Notes under the pieces: generated by a model
What the model saw: only the letters and a program-made list of their open reading frames with translations
What the model was told of the DNA's origin: nothing
Database searches by the model: none
In this document: positions 1-8,082 of the stretch, piece after piece
How positions within the stretch are numbered: position 1 is the first letter of the stretch
How the letters are laid out: the number at the start of each line of letters is the position of its first letter
Program-made: the position numbers and the translations under genes
Assembly: GCA_964491265.1 (NCBI GenBank)
Contig: CAZBFP010000006.1
Span: forward strand, 1 to 64,000
From: JBBAGC01 sp964491265
Lineage (GTDB): Bacteria; Spirochaetota; UBA4802; UBA5550
DNA: 64,000 nucleotides
Direction of reading: 5' to 3'

Positions 1-60
1 ATTCTGAATTATTGCGCTTTATAATGATAATTTTTGCAGTGGCGCCATTAATTAAAAAAA

Positions 61-558
61 TCAAACCCTGCGCATGGGATAGAGGCAAAGTATCGCTTTC
101 CCTCGTATTTCATTTTGAGAGATATATGCCTCTCTGAAGTGACGACAGTCTCTGGACTTGACCCTATTGTCCCCCAGTAGAAAGTACTTCCGCTCTGGAA
201 TCTCAAAAATACCAACAGAGCCACCTCTGTATTGAACATAAGGTTCCTCAAGTTTTTCCCGATTGATATAAACATCACCATTCCGACAGATATTCACATG
301 ATCTCCAGGCAATCCAATTATTCTTTTGATCATCATTTCCTGCATCTCATTAGAATAAAAAATTAGAATATTACCTCTGTAAATTCTGTTAAAACGATAA
401 ATGCGTAAAGTAAACACCCGGTCTCCCGGCTTGAGTAGTGGATACATCGAGTATGAGGAAACAACCGTCACATAAAGAAAATATCTTCGAATTAATAATG
501 CCATAATAATGGAAAAAGCTATGGCAACTATCAATTTAATAGTCATGAACCAAGCCAT
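61..558 (-). CDS. Signal peptidase I (S26 family), possibly dedicated to the upstream secreted protein
   Basis: Serine-lysine membrane peptidase that removes signal peptides at the outer face of the cytoplasmic membrane. The 165-residue product has one N-terminal membrane segment (about residues 5-24), the nucleophile Ser37 in a YSMYP motif, the general base Lys78 in IKRIIGLPGD and a box-E-like GDNR at 129-132 followed by S135, D137 and R139. It is short for LepB but complete in catalytic boxes. The start at 558 gives the hydrophobic anchor; Met5 is a possible alternative, and neither has a strong Shine-Dalgarno sequence. It lies 109 bp downstream of, and co-oriented with, a secreted protein with an Ala-X-Ala cleavage site, so a dedicated role is possible (inference). 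Family call is confident, substrate is not. Confidence 0.9.
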   Translation of the reverse strand: MAWFMTIKLIVAIAFSIIMALLIRRYFLYVTVVSSYSMYPLLKPGDRVFTLRIYRFNRIYRGNILIFYSNEMQEMMIKRIIGLPGDHVNICRNGDVYINREKLEEPYVQYRGGSVGIFEIPERKYFLLGDNRVKSRDCRHFREAYISQNEIRGKAILCLYPMRRV

Positions 559-608
559 ACATATTATTATAAACCAACTATAAGGATATATTTATTTCTG
601 AGTTTAAA

Positions 609-636
609 CATCTTCCCCGATACGATGGGGAAGATG
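609..636. repeat. Perfect 10-bp hairpin between the secreted protein gene and the signal peptidase gene
   Basis: catcttcccc and ggggaagatg form a perfect stem around an 8-nt loop (gatacgat). There is no T-run on either side, so it is not a typical intrinsic terminator. It may attenuate or process the two-gene transcript, or be a small dispersed palindrome related to the ctcccgacttgatgggag motif near 9798. Confidence 0.5.
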
Positions 637-667
637 TGAAAATATATATGAAGTCATACCCGATCTC

Positions 668-1249
668 CTAATGGGAGTGGCCATGACCATGATCATGCTC
701 TTCACCTTCAGCAAGATGAAAAAAATTCACATAAGCTTCAACATATTTACGCGCTGCGGCAAGGTCATTTATGTCATAATTCTTTAGTGCAATAACTTTC
801 TGAAATTTTTCTTCCAGTGCGTGAAGCTCTTCCCGGGAAACCAGCCCCGCAAGCGGGGAAAGGTTCCCGATTTCAATGCTTTTATCCGCTGCTGCCACTT
901 TTTCATCAATTGGCGTTCCGGATGGTTTAATCCCTTCAAACGGCTCCCCTTCTCCAGCCCGGTGCAGCCTAATCAGATTTTCAAGGAAATACCGGTCTGC
1001 AAGTTCTTGCGCATTTGGATTGAGAGCTCTGACTTTACAACTCAGATCAAAAATTTCATTAACCTCATGCTCATACACAGGCAAAATCCACTTTAGGGCG
1101 TAATTTATGTTACCTGTTTCGAGTGCCTTCTTCCCATCAATTGCAGTAGGGCCATCATAGGAATCACAATGTGCGCTTGCTCTTTGGGGAAACAGAAAAA
1201 ATACTACGGAAGTAACCAGTAGTATAATCAGTAAATAAATAATTTCCAT
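668..1249 (-). CDS. Secreted HCD-motif protein (DUF6448-like) with a His-rich C-terminal tail
   Basis: 193 residues. A signal peptide (hydrophobic core about 3-21) ends in ASA, so cleavage after Ala26 would make the mature protein begin His27-Cys28-Asp29 (HCDSYDGP). The rest looks helical, and the C-terminus ends HDHGHGHSH, a probable metal-binding tail. From memory this resembles the uncharacterised DUF6448 family; no search was run. The exposed N-terminal His-Cys recalls the nickel hook of Ni-superoxide dismutase (HCDLPCGVY), but the second hook cysteine is absent (Asp at mature position 6), so an NiSOD activity cannot be assumed. The co-oriented S26 peptidase downstream mirrors the sodN/sodX arrangement known for NiSOD. 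Periplasmic metal binding is the most that can be inferred. Confidence 0.75.
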   Translation of the reverse strand: MEIIYLLIILLVTSVVFFLFPQRASAHCDSYDGPTAIDGKKALETGNINYALKWILPVYEHEVNEIFDLSCKVRALNPNAQELADRYFLENLIRLHRAGEGEPFEGIKPSGTPIDEKVAAADKSIEIGNLSPLAGLVSREELHALEEKFQKVIALKNYDINDLAAARKYVEAYVNFFHLAEGEEHDHGHGHSH

Positions 1250-1405
1250 AATTATTCTCCATGAAATTTAATCTTTAATTCTAAGTTTTTAAAGAAAGCT
1301 TCTTTATCAATAATGTAAAGAATGCAAAAATTGAATCCGTACTCAAACAATTATATTAATTATTTTTAAGTTAATATTAAAAATAATTATTGTCAATAAA
1401 TATAT

Positions 1406-1573
1406 TCAAATCTTCAAACTTGAATTAAGCCTGGATAGGTTTTTGATGCCGGGAATATTTCCCCAGTGCCGCTGATGACAAGAAGGCAGCCCTGGCGCGG
1501 GAAATGCCGCAAGTATGGCCAGACCCACGTGTCTGTCCTGAATTTCCGCAGGCTCTCCACAGGCTCTGACCCC
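1406..1573. other. Non-coding stretch left of repeat array 1, no gene recognised
   Basis: This stretch is richer in G+C than its surroundings and has no convincing start, ribosome binding site or family match. A minus-strand reading frame runs through it only because the neighbouring array has a 63-bp period (a multiple of three). It may be a relic of mobile DNA. The bases 1250-1405 upstream are AT-rich and hold the presumed promoter of the secreted protein gene. Confidence 0.3.
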
Positions 1574-1861
1574 GCTCCCTTCGGCTACGCTCAGGGAGCG
1601 GGCGAGAATGAAATCAATAAATATTGGTAATAACACGCTCGTTGAGCGCAGCCGAAACGAGCGCGCGAGAATGAAATCAATAAATATTGGTAATAACACG
1701 CTCGTTGAGCGCAGCCGAAACGAGCGCGTGAGAAGGTAATCAATAAGTATCGGTAATAACACGCTCGTTGAGCGTAGCCGAAACGAGCGCGTGAAAAGGT
1801 AATCAATAAATATTGGTAATAACACGCTCGTTGAGCGCAGCCGAAACGAGCCGAAGGGAGC
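1574..1861. repeat. Family A palindromic array 1 (five units, 63-bp period)
   Basis: Five 26-bp palindromic cores start at 1574, 1637, 1700, 1763 and 1826, exactly 63 bp apart, separated by AT-rich linkers containing aatcaataa. The first core has arms gctccct/agggagc in inverted orientation; the other four have gctcgtt/aacgagc around a conserved gagcgnagccga centre. The array is bounded by gctcccttcggct on the left and its reverse complement agccgaagggagc on the right. The right end stops 23 bp before the stop codon of the DUF2804 gene. Confidence 0.92.
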
Positions 1862-1880
1862 AAGGAGTATAATCAATGCC
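1862..1880 (+). repeat. Relic of the GIY-YIG gene leader and start codon next to array 1
   Basis: aaggagtataatcaatgcc follows array 1 directly. It matches 17 of 19 bases of the ribosome binding site, spacer, ATG and next two bases of the GIY-YIG nuclease gene at 4468-4486. No nuclease sequence follows; the next bases belong to the 3' end of the DUF2804 gene region. This suggests that array 1 once carried, or was copied with, the nuclease gene start. Confidence 0.6.
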
Positions 1881-1884
1881 GGAA

Positions 1885-2922
1885 CTACCAGCGGTTATAA
1901 ACATCTTCAGCAAACCCCGGAAACCCATTAACATTAACTTTTTTCCCATTGTCAAGAATCGCGGTGCCTGTAAATTCTCCAAAAACCTGATGCTGAACAG
2001 ATTTTATGATCCCCAGATTTGTAAAAGCCTGACGGTCAACCTGCGGCATAAATTCCATTTCAAACCTTCCGTCAGAACTGGTGAAACGCCAGGGCCTCAT
2101 GTAATCCTTTTCGTCAAAATGAAATTCCACCTCTTCAAGCTTGTGAGCCTTCCCGTCATAAAAGAGCATATTTTCTGAAGCAGGAGTTCTGTCTGAAAAG
2201 CCGTAGCCTATATTCCATCCAAATGGCACACCCGCGGCTCTTCCTGATGCCGAACCCCAGAACCAGCGGTTCCGGTAGGTCCAGTTTCCTCTTCCCCAGT
2301 CAAGGGCTCCAAAGTCGGACTCTTCATTAAACTCATAGGTTTTTTCTCCGATAGTGAAAGTCCCTGACGCCGGCATGCAGTTTATCTTCCTGTTGTAATA
2401 AAAGGCCTTTCTGTTCTCAGCCCATGATGTGGCTATATTCATGCTCTCAAGGCTTTCCGGCTGTCTTAATTCAATTTGACCCTCCAAACCTCTTCGCCCT
2501 TCCGCGTCAATAATATCAGGTGAGCTGAATCTTAATAAGCGTCTGCCAGGAAAGTATTCAAACTCAAGAAAAAGTTTTTTATCTTTAAATGAAACGGTTC
2601 CGCTGTCGCTGTCAGGTGAAAAACCGGTTCTCCCCATAGGGAAGGCCCGGATAGTATCAACCTGATTACAGTATCCCCGGTTTAAATCAAAAAAACAGAT
2701 CGCAAATAGACCGGCGTATCCCAGATCGCTCATTGTCATGGTTATTCCAAACCTCTGCTTTTCCGAGATCAGAGAATAATAATCCCACTCTTTTATGCGA
2801 TGCCACCCAGCTTTTACAGCTTTTCGATCGTAACGCCACAAGGGGGAGCGGGCCCATCCCTCCTCGATGATACGTCCGTCCCTTCCAAGAAGATCTATAG
2901 ATTTTTTTATTTCATTCTGCAT
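1885..2922 (-). CDS. DUF2804 domain protein
   Basis: Protein of 345 residues that fits the DUF2804 family: an early WRYDRKA and RIKEWDYY stretch, a central beta-rich part with DWGRGNW and a W-rich WFWGSASG segment, and a PFGWNIGYGF motif. No signal peptide or membrane segment is seen. The family has no established biochemical role that I can state. I chose the ATG at 2922 because aagaggtgatt provides a good ribosome binding site in front of it; a GTG at 2928 lies inside that site. Family A array 1 ends just beyond its stop codon. Confidence 0.8.
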   Translation of the reverse strand: MQNEIKKSIDLLGRDGRIIEEGWARSPLWRYDRKAVKAGWHRIKEWDYYSLISEKQRFGITMTMSDLGYAGLFAICFFDLNRGYCNQVDTIRAFPMGRTGFSPDSDSGTVSFKDKKLFLEFEYFPGRRLLRFSSPDIIDAEGRRGLEGQIELRQPESLESMNIATSWAENRKAFYYNRKINCMPASGTFTIGEKTYEFNEESDFGALDWGRGNWTYRNRWFWGSASGRAAGVPFGWNIGYGFSDRTPASENMLFYDGKAHKLEEVEFHFDEKDYMRPWRFTSSDGRFEMEFMPQVDRQAFTNLGIIKSVQHQVFGEFTGTAILDNGKKVNVNGFPGFAEDVYNRW

Positions 2923-3015
2923 AATCACCTCTTGTATCTTATGATACTTTCCTCTACCCGTAAATATTACCTGCGGGAAGGGTAAATGTCAATCCAGAAT
3001 ATATGAGTAGAAACT

Positions 3016-3972
3016 TTATCCAAGCAGCAGCTCAATAAATCTGCCCCGCACATTGCGCTCATTGAATAGAGAAATATCATTTATTATTCCGCCAGCCATG
3101 TCAGCGTGGCCGCCGCCGAAACCGATACCTTTCAGGGCAGCCTGGATAATGAAGCTGCAGTTCCAGTCAATATTTTCATTCCGCAGGGAAAAATTTATTT
3201 TCCCGCCATTGTCAGCCAGCAGAATCACAAAATCAACCTCACTGAGAGCAAGAAAAAAATCACCCAGAATTCCCAGCATATTCTGGTTGCACCCTTCAGG
3301 GAAATAACAGTATGCCACATTTTGTATTATCTCAACCCTGTCTATGGCTTCTTTGTAAAATTTCAGATCCTTCTGCTGTATATAGTTCCGCAGAATTGAA
3401 TTGACAAGCCTCACGTCCGAAACAGTGTAAAGAGAAGAATAGGCCTGAATATCATTTACACTTACACCCCTGGTGAGCAAAGATGTATCCATATTGATAC
3501 CGATAAGAAGGGCGCTGGCCATATTCTGAGGGATCGCAATATTATGTTCACTGTAATATTCATATATTATTGAAGAGCAGGCGCCGAAGTCAGGGCGGAT
3601 ATCATTGAAGGGAACATCTTCAGCTTTCTCAACCTGGTGGTGGTCTATAACTCCAATCTCATCACCAATTAGGTCTGTTACATTTTTATTCCCTTTGCAC
3701 CCGTCAACAATTACAATTTTATCTTCAGCTTTCATATCATATTCGCTGATATGTTTAATATCTATTGAGAGAAAACTGATCATATCCATCAGTGAATCTC
3801 TCTGTATATCACCATCGAATGTGAGGAAAGATTTTATCCCGAAATTTTTAAAGAATCCCTGAAGAGCAAATGCGGAGGCCACAGCATCGTGGTCAGGATA
3901 ATTATGTGTCTGAATGTAAATGTGTTTTTCATTTTGCAGAAGCTTTATTAATTCAGTAATCTCTTTTGTCAT
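3016..3972 (-). CDS. DHH-family phosphoesterase (NrnA-like)
   Basis: 318 residues with the DHH/DHHA1 architecture: THNYPDHD (residues 22-29, metal ligands), VIVDG (Asp90), the signature DHH at 110-112 and the C-terminal substrate-binding GFGGGHADMAGG near 288. The family includes oligoribonuclease/pAp phosphatase (NrnA) and cyclic dinucleotide phosphodiesterases; the length of about 320 fits stand-alone cytosolic NrnA-like enzymes that degrade short oligonucleotides. A cggag site precedes the ATG. It stands alone between family A arrays. The exact substrate (nanoRNA, pAp or pApA) cannot be read from the sequence. Confidence 0.85.
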   Translation of the reverse strand: MTKEITELIKLLQNEKHIYIQTHNYPDHDAVASAFALQGFFKNFGIKSFLTFDGDIQRDSLMDMISFLSIDIKHISEYDMKAEDKIVIVDGCKGNKNVTDLIGDEIGVIDHHQVEKAEDVPFNDIRPDFGACSSIIYEYYSEHNIAIPQNMASALLIGINMDTSLLTRGVSVNDIQAYSSLYTVSDVRLVNSILRNYIQQKDLKFYKEAIDRVEIIQNVAYCYFPEGCNQNMLGILGDFFLALSEVDFVILLADNGGKINFSLRNENIDWNCSFIIQAALKGIGFGGGHADMAGGIINDISLFNERNVRGRFIELLLG

Positions 3973-4174
3973 AAAAAACTCCGATTAACATGGGTTGATA
4001 TAAATAAATTACTATAATTAATTTAAGAGTCAAGCTGTTAAAAAAAATTAATGTTTGAAATATTCCACCCTGGATATATACTTAACTATCTAATCGGTCA
4101 ATATCAGCTTTCCCGGATTCATTGTGCAGCATAGAAATAAAAAATCACCATAGCAACAGGAAATAACCCGAGCA

Positions 4175-4465
4175 CACGCTCGCGATGAGCAAAACCACAC
4201 GCTTGTTTCGGCTACGCTCAACAAGCGTGTGGTTTTCAATAATTATTGATTACTTTCTTACACGCTCCCTGAGCGCACTTGTGATGAGCGTAGCCGAATC
4301 AGCCGAAACAAGCGTACTCGAAACGAGCAAAACAAGCCCGCTCCCTGAGCGTACTCGTGATGAGCGAAGCCGAATCAGCCGAAACAAGCATACTAGTGAT
4401 GAACAAAACAAGTCCGCTCCCTGAGCGTACTCGTGATGAGCGAAGCCGAATCAGCCGAAGGGAGC
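4175..4465. repeat. Family A array 2, including a 17-bp stem and three 76-bp units, upstream of the GIY-YIG gene
   Basis: The left part holds a very stable hairpin: aaaaccacacgcttgtt at 4191-4207 pairs with 4220-4236 around the conserved tcggctacgctc centre. After a linker with aataattattgat, three units start at 4264, 4340 and 4416 (76-bp period), each beginning gctccctgagcg and continuing with a scrambled set of half-palindromes (gatgagcgaagccga, atcagccgaaacaagc). The array ends agccgaagggagc at 4465, three bases before the ribosome binding site of the nuclease gene. Confidence 0.88.
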
Positions 4466-4481
4466 CGAAGGAGTACAACCA

Positions 4482-4793
4482 ATGCCCTACACATACATAT
4501 TACAATGCATAGACGACACATATTACACCGGAAGCACATGGGACCTGACCCGGAGATTAAAACAGCATAATTCCGGAGAAGGAGCGAATTATACATCCAA
4601 ACGATTACCGGTTAAACTGGTGTATAACGAATACCACGATTCAATAAAAGCAGCATTTGATCGGGAAAAACAAATACAGGGATGGAGCCGGGCAAAAAAA
4701 CAGGCCTTAATTGAAGGAAACGAAAAAGAACTCCACCACCAGGCCGAATGCAAAAATAAAACCCATTACAAAAACTCCACACCCACCGAATAA
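4482..4793 (+). CDS. GIY-YIG endonuclease-family protein embedded between family A arrays
   Basis: 103 residues. The N-terminal half is a small GIY-YIG domain: YTYIL at 3-7 stands for GIY, YYTGST at 18-23 for YIG, then the helix with RRLKQHNSG. A second helix with FDREKQIQGWSRAKKQALI is typical of stand-alone UPF0213-type GIY-YIG proteins. The family catalyses metal-dependent phosphodiester cleavage; the cellular role of these small members is unclear. The ATG follows aaggag with a spacing of 8 bases, and that site is the end of repeat array 2. The stop codon is four bases before array 3. Family A repeats therefore bracket the gene on both sides and supply its translation signal, suggesting that gene and repeats travel together (inference). 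Confidence 0.88.
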   Translation: MPYTYILQCIDDTYYTGSTWDLTRRLKQHNSGEGANYTSKRLPVKLVYNEYHDSIKAAFDREKQIQGWSRAKKQALIEGNEKELHHQAECKNKTHYKNSTPTE

Positions 4794-4797
4794 ACCC

Positions 4798-4896
4798 GCT
4801 CCCTTCGACTACGCTCAGGGAGCGCGAGAAAAATGAATCAATAAGTATAGAAAACCACCCGCTCGTTGAGCGAAGCCGAAACGAGCCGAAGGGAGC
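4798..4896. repeat. Family A array 3 (two units) downstream of the GIY-YIG gene
   Basis: The left core at 4798-4823 has arms gctccct/agggagc in inverted orientation. The right core at 4861-4886 has arms gctcgtt/aacgagc, 63 bp away, and the array ends ccgaagggagc at 4896. Left and right ends are thus inverted copies of each other. The last base overlaps the stop codon of the convergent CoA-transferase-family gene. This is the minimal form of the array. Confidence 0.88.
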
Positions 4897-7088
4897 TAAA
4901 GCCTCCCGTTAATCCTCAAAGCAAAAGCCACCATTTTTCTGTATAAATGCTCCTTCAATGAAGCCGGATTATCCAGATTCATCCTTACCAGATGATGTTC
5001 AGCTGATGCCGGCACAGACCTGAAAAATTCCCTTATCAAACCGGAAAACATTTTAACTTTTGAATTATCACCAAAGGCTTTCATCACCTTCAAAGAGCCG
5101 CCTAATACAATATCATCATCAGATAAATCAGTTCCAAATGGGAAGGGCTGGAAATACCCCTTCTCCTGATAAGGCTTTAACAGTTCCGAAATTCTTTCCG
5201 GATAATTATTTCTGTATTCAGCCGGAATTTCATAATCGGCCTGAATTTTCCCTGCCTTTTTAACCTCATCCAGAAGCTGTTTCTGGAATCTGGAATCTGC
5301 AATATTTAGCATTCTTTTTATCACTTCACTTTCAGGAAGATCACGGATATCAGCAATACCATATTCAGTGACAATAATATCACGGCTGTGCTTTGTAATT
5401 GTGCAGCTTCCGTAACTGAAGACTATATTGGATCGGAGTGTTTTACCCGATCCCTTTGTGCTCTTAATCATAAGAATAAATCTACCGTCAGGCAGGGCAT
5501 GAGCCATGGCATTGAAATTATACTGCCCCCCTATACCGCTTACAACAGTACCATCATCAAGGGAGTCCGCAGCTGCAGCGCCAAAAAGAGTAGCCTTCAT
5601 CCCTGCATTGACAAAACGGCCATCTTTTCTCTGCAGTGAGCGGAGTTCCTCATCACCGTAGAGCTGGTTAACCTTCCCCACTCCCGACATGCCGAATTTA
5701 CTCCTCTCCTCTTCACTCATATCATTAAGTGCCTGATAAAAAGATTTAGGCCCTATAAAAAAAGCAGCCAGAAGAACCTGCCCCTTCAGCAGTTTTTTCC
5801 CAAGAATCTTTTTTATAGCTTTAAGATTTGCCTCATCATGAAGCTCCACAGAGTAAACGGTATCTCCGTCATGGATTTTACCATCTTTAAATATAAGGCC
5901 TGACTTAAGTATACCAAAACTGCACAGGTGATCAAAATCCTCCTGATCAAGTGTTGAGTGAATGGCTTTCATTTTAATAAGTGTTTCAATAATATCATCA
6001 GGTATATAATTTTCTGATATTCTCCCGCTGTTAAGGAGTTTCATGAGAGGCGTACTGTCGTAAACCTTTCTTTTAAGAATATTTTTTTTGTACATCTGCA
6101 TAAAGGGATCAACAAACATCTCCGATTCGCCATATAACCCCTGCTCAAAAGTCCCAAGTCCGCCCCAGTTTTCTATCAGATATCTGCTATTTTCAAGAAG
6201 ACCCGATTTCTCAATTATTTCATTAAATTCAAGATTATGCTCATTACGCATAATAAGCCCCGCCACAATGGCATCACCCAGGGCGCCAATCCCGACCTGC
6301 AGAGTCCCGCCGTCTTTTATAAGTGGACTTACATTGAGGCCTATCATATGGTCAGATAATGCAACCGGATCCTTAGGTGGAGCAAAGAGGCTGTAATTAA
6401 ATTCCTCACCATGCAGTACAACATCAAAATCCTCAGCTGACATCACCGCGTCTCCGTACATAAAGGGCATATTCTCATTGGCTTCAGCTAACATTACATT
6501 CTTTACGCCATTAGACCTGTCCTGCATAAGTAAGGCCTGACTCTCAAGTGTAATATCAGTATTACAGGCTGCAGAATATATCCGCTTCCCATCCACCTCT
6601 CTATATGCCAGCAGCATAGCTCCCACATTGCTTTTCATTGAATGCGCACAGCGGGGGACATGAGTATAATGATTAGCCAGATGGTTCAGCTGATAATGGC
6701 TGTTCTTTAAATTACTCCCCGGTTTGCAGTAGAACTCGTACAGCTCCACGTTAGGCGGAAGAGTCCCATTGCGGAAATCTTTCATGTAGTCAATATCGGG
6801 AACGCCTGCAAAAATTCGCTCCTTTAAATCTTTAAGAAAGCGGACCTCCAGCTCCGAATTACCCTGCGGTTTTTCCAGAGAAAGGGCGGTTATTATCCGG
6901 AGGCTCAACTCAGGATCCTCCTTAGCCCTGCGGTAGAATTCATTAAGTATTTTTACAGGCTTCCCCAGCGCCAGAGTCACTCCTAAAACAATATCTTTCC
7001 CCACATAATTGATAGTGTCATCAACAGCTTTTTTTACGTCATTATCAATTTTTCCGCAATTGAACTTTATACCTGTAGTGTAGTTCAT
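4896..7088 (-). CDS. Acetyl-CoA hydrolase/CoA-transferase family protein, long form
   Basis: About 730 residues, much longer than the 430-residue 4-hydroxybutyrate CoA-transferase type. Recognisable family features are VGIGALGDAI (CoA-binding glycine motif), ESEMFVDPF, whose Glu aligns with the catalytic Glu in family members I recall, SGIGGQYNFNAMAHA, KGSGKTLRSNI and VTEYGIADIRDLPESE in the C-terminal domain. The N-terminal 250 residues match no domain I know. The reaction is probably CoA transfer or hydrolysis between short-chain acids; the acceptor is unknown. The ATG at 7088 is preferred; an upstream in-frame ATG at 7163 lacks a ribosome binding site and would add 25 residues. The stop codon abuts array 3. 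Confidence 0.78.
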   Translation of the reverse strand: MNYTTGIKFNCGKIDNDVKKAVDDTINYVGKDIVLGVTLALGKPVKILNEFYRRAKEDPELSLRIITALSLEKPQGNSELEVRFLKDLKERIFAGVPDIDYMKDFRNGTLPPNVELYEFYCKPGSNLKNSHYQLNHLANHYTHVPRCAHSMKSNVGAMLLAYREVDGKRIYSAACNTDITLESQALLMQDRSNGVKNVMLAEANENMPFMYGDAVMSAEDFDVVLHGEEFNYSLFAPPKDPVALSDHMIGLNVSPLIKDGGTLQVGIGALGDAIVAGLIMRNEHNLEFNEIIEKSGLLENSRYLIENWGGLGTFEQGLYGESEMFVDPFMQMYKKNILKRKVYDSTPLMKLLNSGRISENYIPDDIIETLIKMKAIHSTLDQEDFDHLCSFGILKSGLIFKDGKIHDGDTVYSVELHDEANLKAIKKILGKKLLKGQVLLAAFFIGPKSFYQALNDMSEEERSKFGMSGVGKVNQLYGDEELRSLQRKDGRFVNAGMKATLFGAAAADSLDDGTVVSGIGGQYNFNAMAHALPDGRFILMIKSTKGSGKTLRSNIVFSYGSCTITKHSRDIIVTEYGIADIRDLPESEVIKRMLNIADSRFQKQLLDEVKKAGKIQADYEIPAEYRNNYPERISELLKPYQEKGYFQPFPFGTDLSDDDIVLGGSLKVMKAFGDNSKVKMFSGLIREFFRSVPASAEHHLVRMNLDNPASLKEHLYRKMVAFALRINGRL

Positions 7089-7275
7089 AAAATTAAAATC
7101 CCCCCTGAATGTAATAATTTTCACTAATCCGGATAAATCAGCTCCCTGCAGATTGCACCCCATACAGGATAATTCGCAGGAAAAACGTCCCTTTCATAAA
7201 AAAGTCCATGGACAGTAAAAAACCGGATATTTGGTCTTTTTCTAATAACCGCTGCAAAAAAGGTCAATTATTAAT

Positions 7276-7310
7276 TTAACCGTAAGTTAAAATATTTAAC
7301 TTACGGTTAA
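7276..7310. terminator. Perfect 16-bp hairpin left of array 4
   Basis: ttaaccgtaagttaaa at 7276-7291 pairs perfectly with 7295-7310 around a 3-nt loop. It is AT-rich with no clean T-run. It lies between the CoA-transferase-family gene start and repeat array 4, and could act as a transcription barrier for the galM side or be a separate palindromic repeat. Confidence 0.45.
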
Positions 7311-7314
7311 ACGC

Positions 7315-7531
7315 GCTCCCTTCGACTACGCTCAGGGAGCGCGTGAGAAAGGAATCAATAATTATAGAGAACCACACGCTTGTTGAGCGTAGCCGAAACA
7401 AGCGTACTCATGAGAAGCAGAACAAACTCGCTCCCTGAGTGTAATCATGATGAGCGAAGCTGAATCAGCTGAAACAAGCCCGCTCCCTGAGCGTACTCGT
7501 GATGAGCGAAGCCGAAACAGCCGAAGGGAGC
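7315..7531. repeat. Family A array 4, abutting the galM remnant
   Basis: The first core at 7315-7340 (arms gctccct/agggagc, inverted) is followed 63 bp later by a core at 7378-7403 with a third arm type, gcttgtt/aacaagc. Two scrambled units follow, like those of array 2 (gctccctgagtg, gatgagcgaagc, then gctccctgagcg). The array ends agccgaagggagc at 7531, two bases before the stop codon of the broken galM gene. Confidence 0.87.
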
Positions 7532-7533
7532 CC

Positions 7534-7960
7534 TTAACTGAACTTGTAAATGGTGGTATGCTTAAAAGGATTTTCAGGAGTTGTTATTGCATCAGGAAAA
7601 GACGGCTTGTTGGGAGAATCGGGGAAGTACTGAGTTTCCATGCAGAAACCTGCAAACCTGTTAAACATTACAGATCCGCGGCCATAAGTGCCGTCTAAAT
7701 AATAAATGGTTGGCAAAGCGGCCCACTGCAGCTCCCAGATATGGGCGTTTATTTTTATACTCCTCTGACAAATAAGTCATGGGGTCATCAAAGCCCGGAG
7801 CAATCTCTTCAATTTTACCATGTTTATCAGGCGTAGTAATGCTGGTAATAGTAGAGCCCACATTGGTTATTTTTACAGTTGTTCCAGAATTATTGTTCAG
7901 CTCATAAAGATAAACAGGAAAGTTCATATCATTCAGGATAACTGTTTTCTCAATAGGCAT
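7534..7960 (-). pseudogene. galM: Aldose 1-epimerase remnant with a large internal deletion
   Basis: The first 84 codons (7960 down to about 7708) encode a normal aldose 1-epimerase N-terminus, including TNVGSTITSI and AAVGRFAN, preceded by a good agagggg ribosome binding site. From about 7710 to 7534 another frame encodes the family C-terminus, with FAGFCMETQYFPDSPN and a final TTIYKFS. Intact GalM is about 340 residues, so roughly 200 central codons, including the catalytic His and part of the sugar site, are missing, and the two parts are out of frame. The break is clean, with both ends still well preserved, so the deletion looks recent. Family A array 4 lies directly at the 3' end. Confidence 0.85.
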
Positions 7961-8082
7961 AAGCCCCTCTTTACTATAAAATATTTTCTTTTACCAAAAA
8001 TACGGGAGGAAATAAATTTTTACTATACAATCTTATTTCATAAACAATATACTTCCAATCAGTAATTATTCAAAAAAATATC

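Noticed and set aside
609..636. Intrinsic terminator after the HCD-protein gene
   Set aside because: No T-run on the minus strand; kept only as a hairpin of unknown function.
1406..1876. Repetitive open frames on the minus strand across array 1 (for example the SFRLRSTSVLLPIFIDY repeat)
   Set aside because: The 63-bp repeat period is a multiple of three, so all frames stay open; there is no ribosome binding site and the same peptide arises from non-coding arrays elsewhere.
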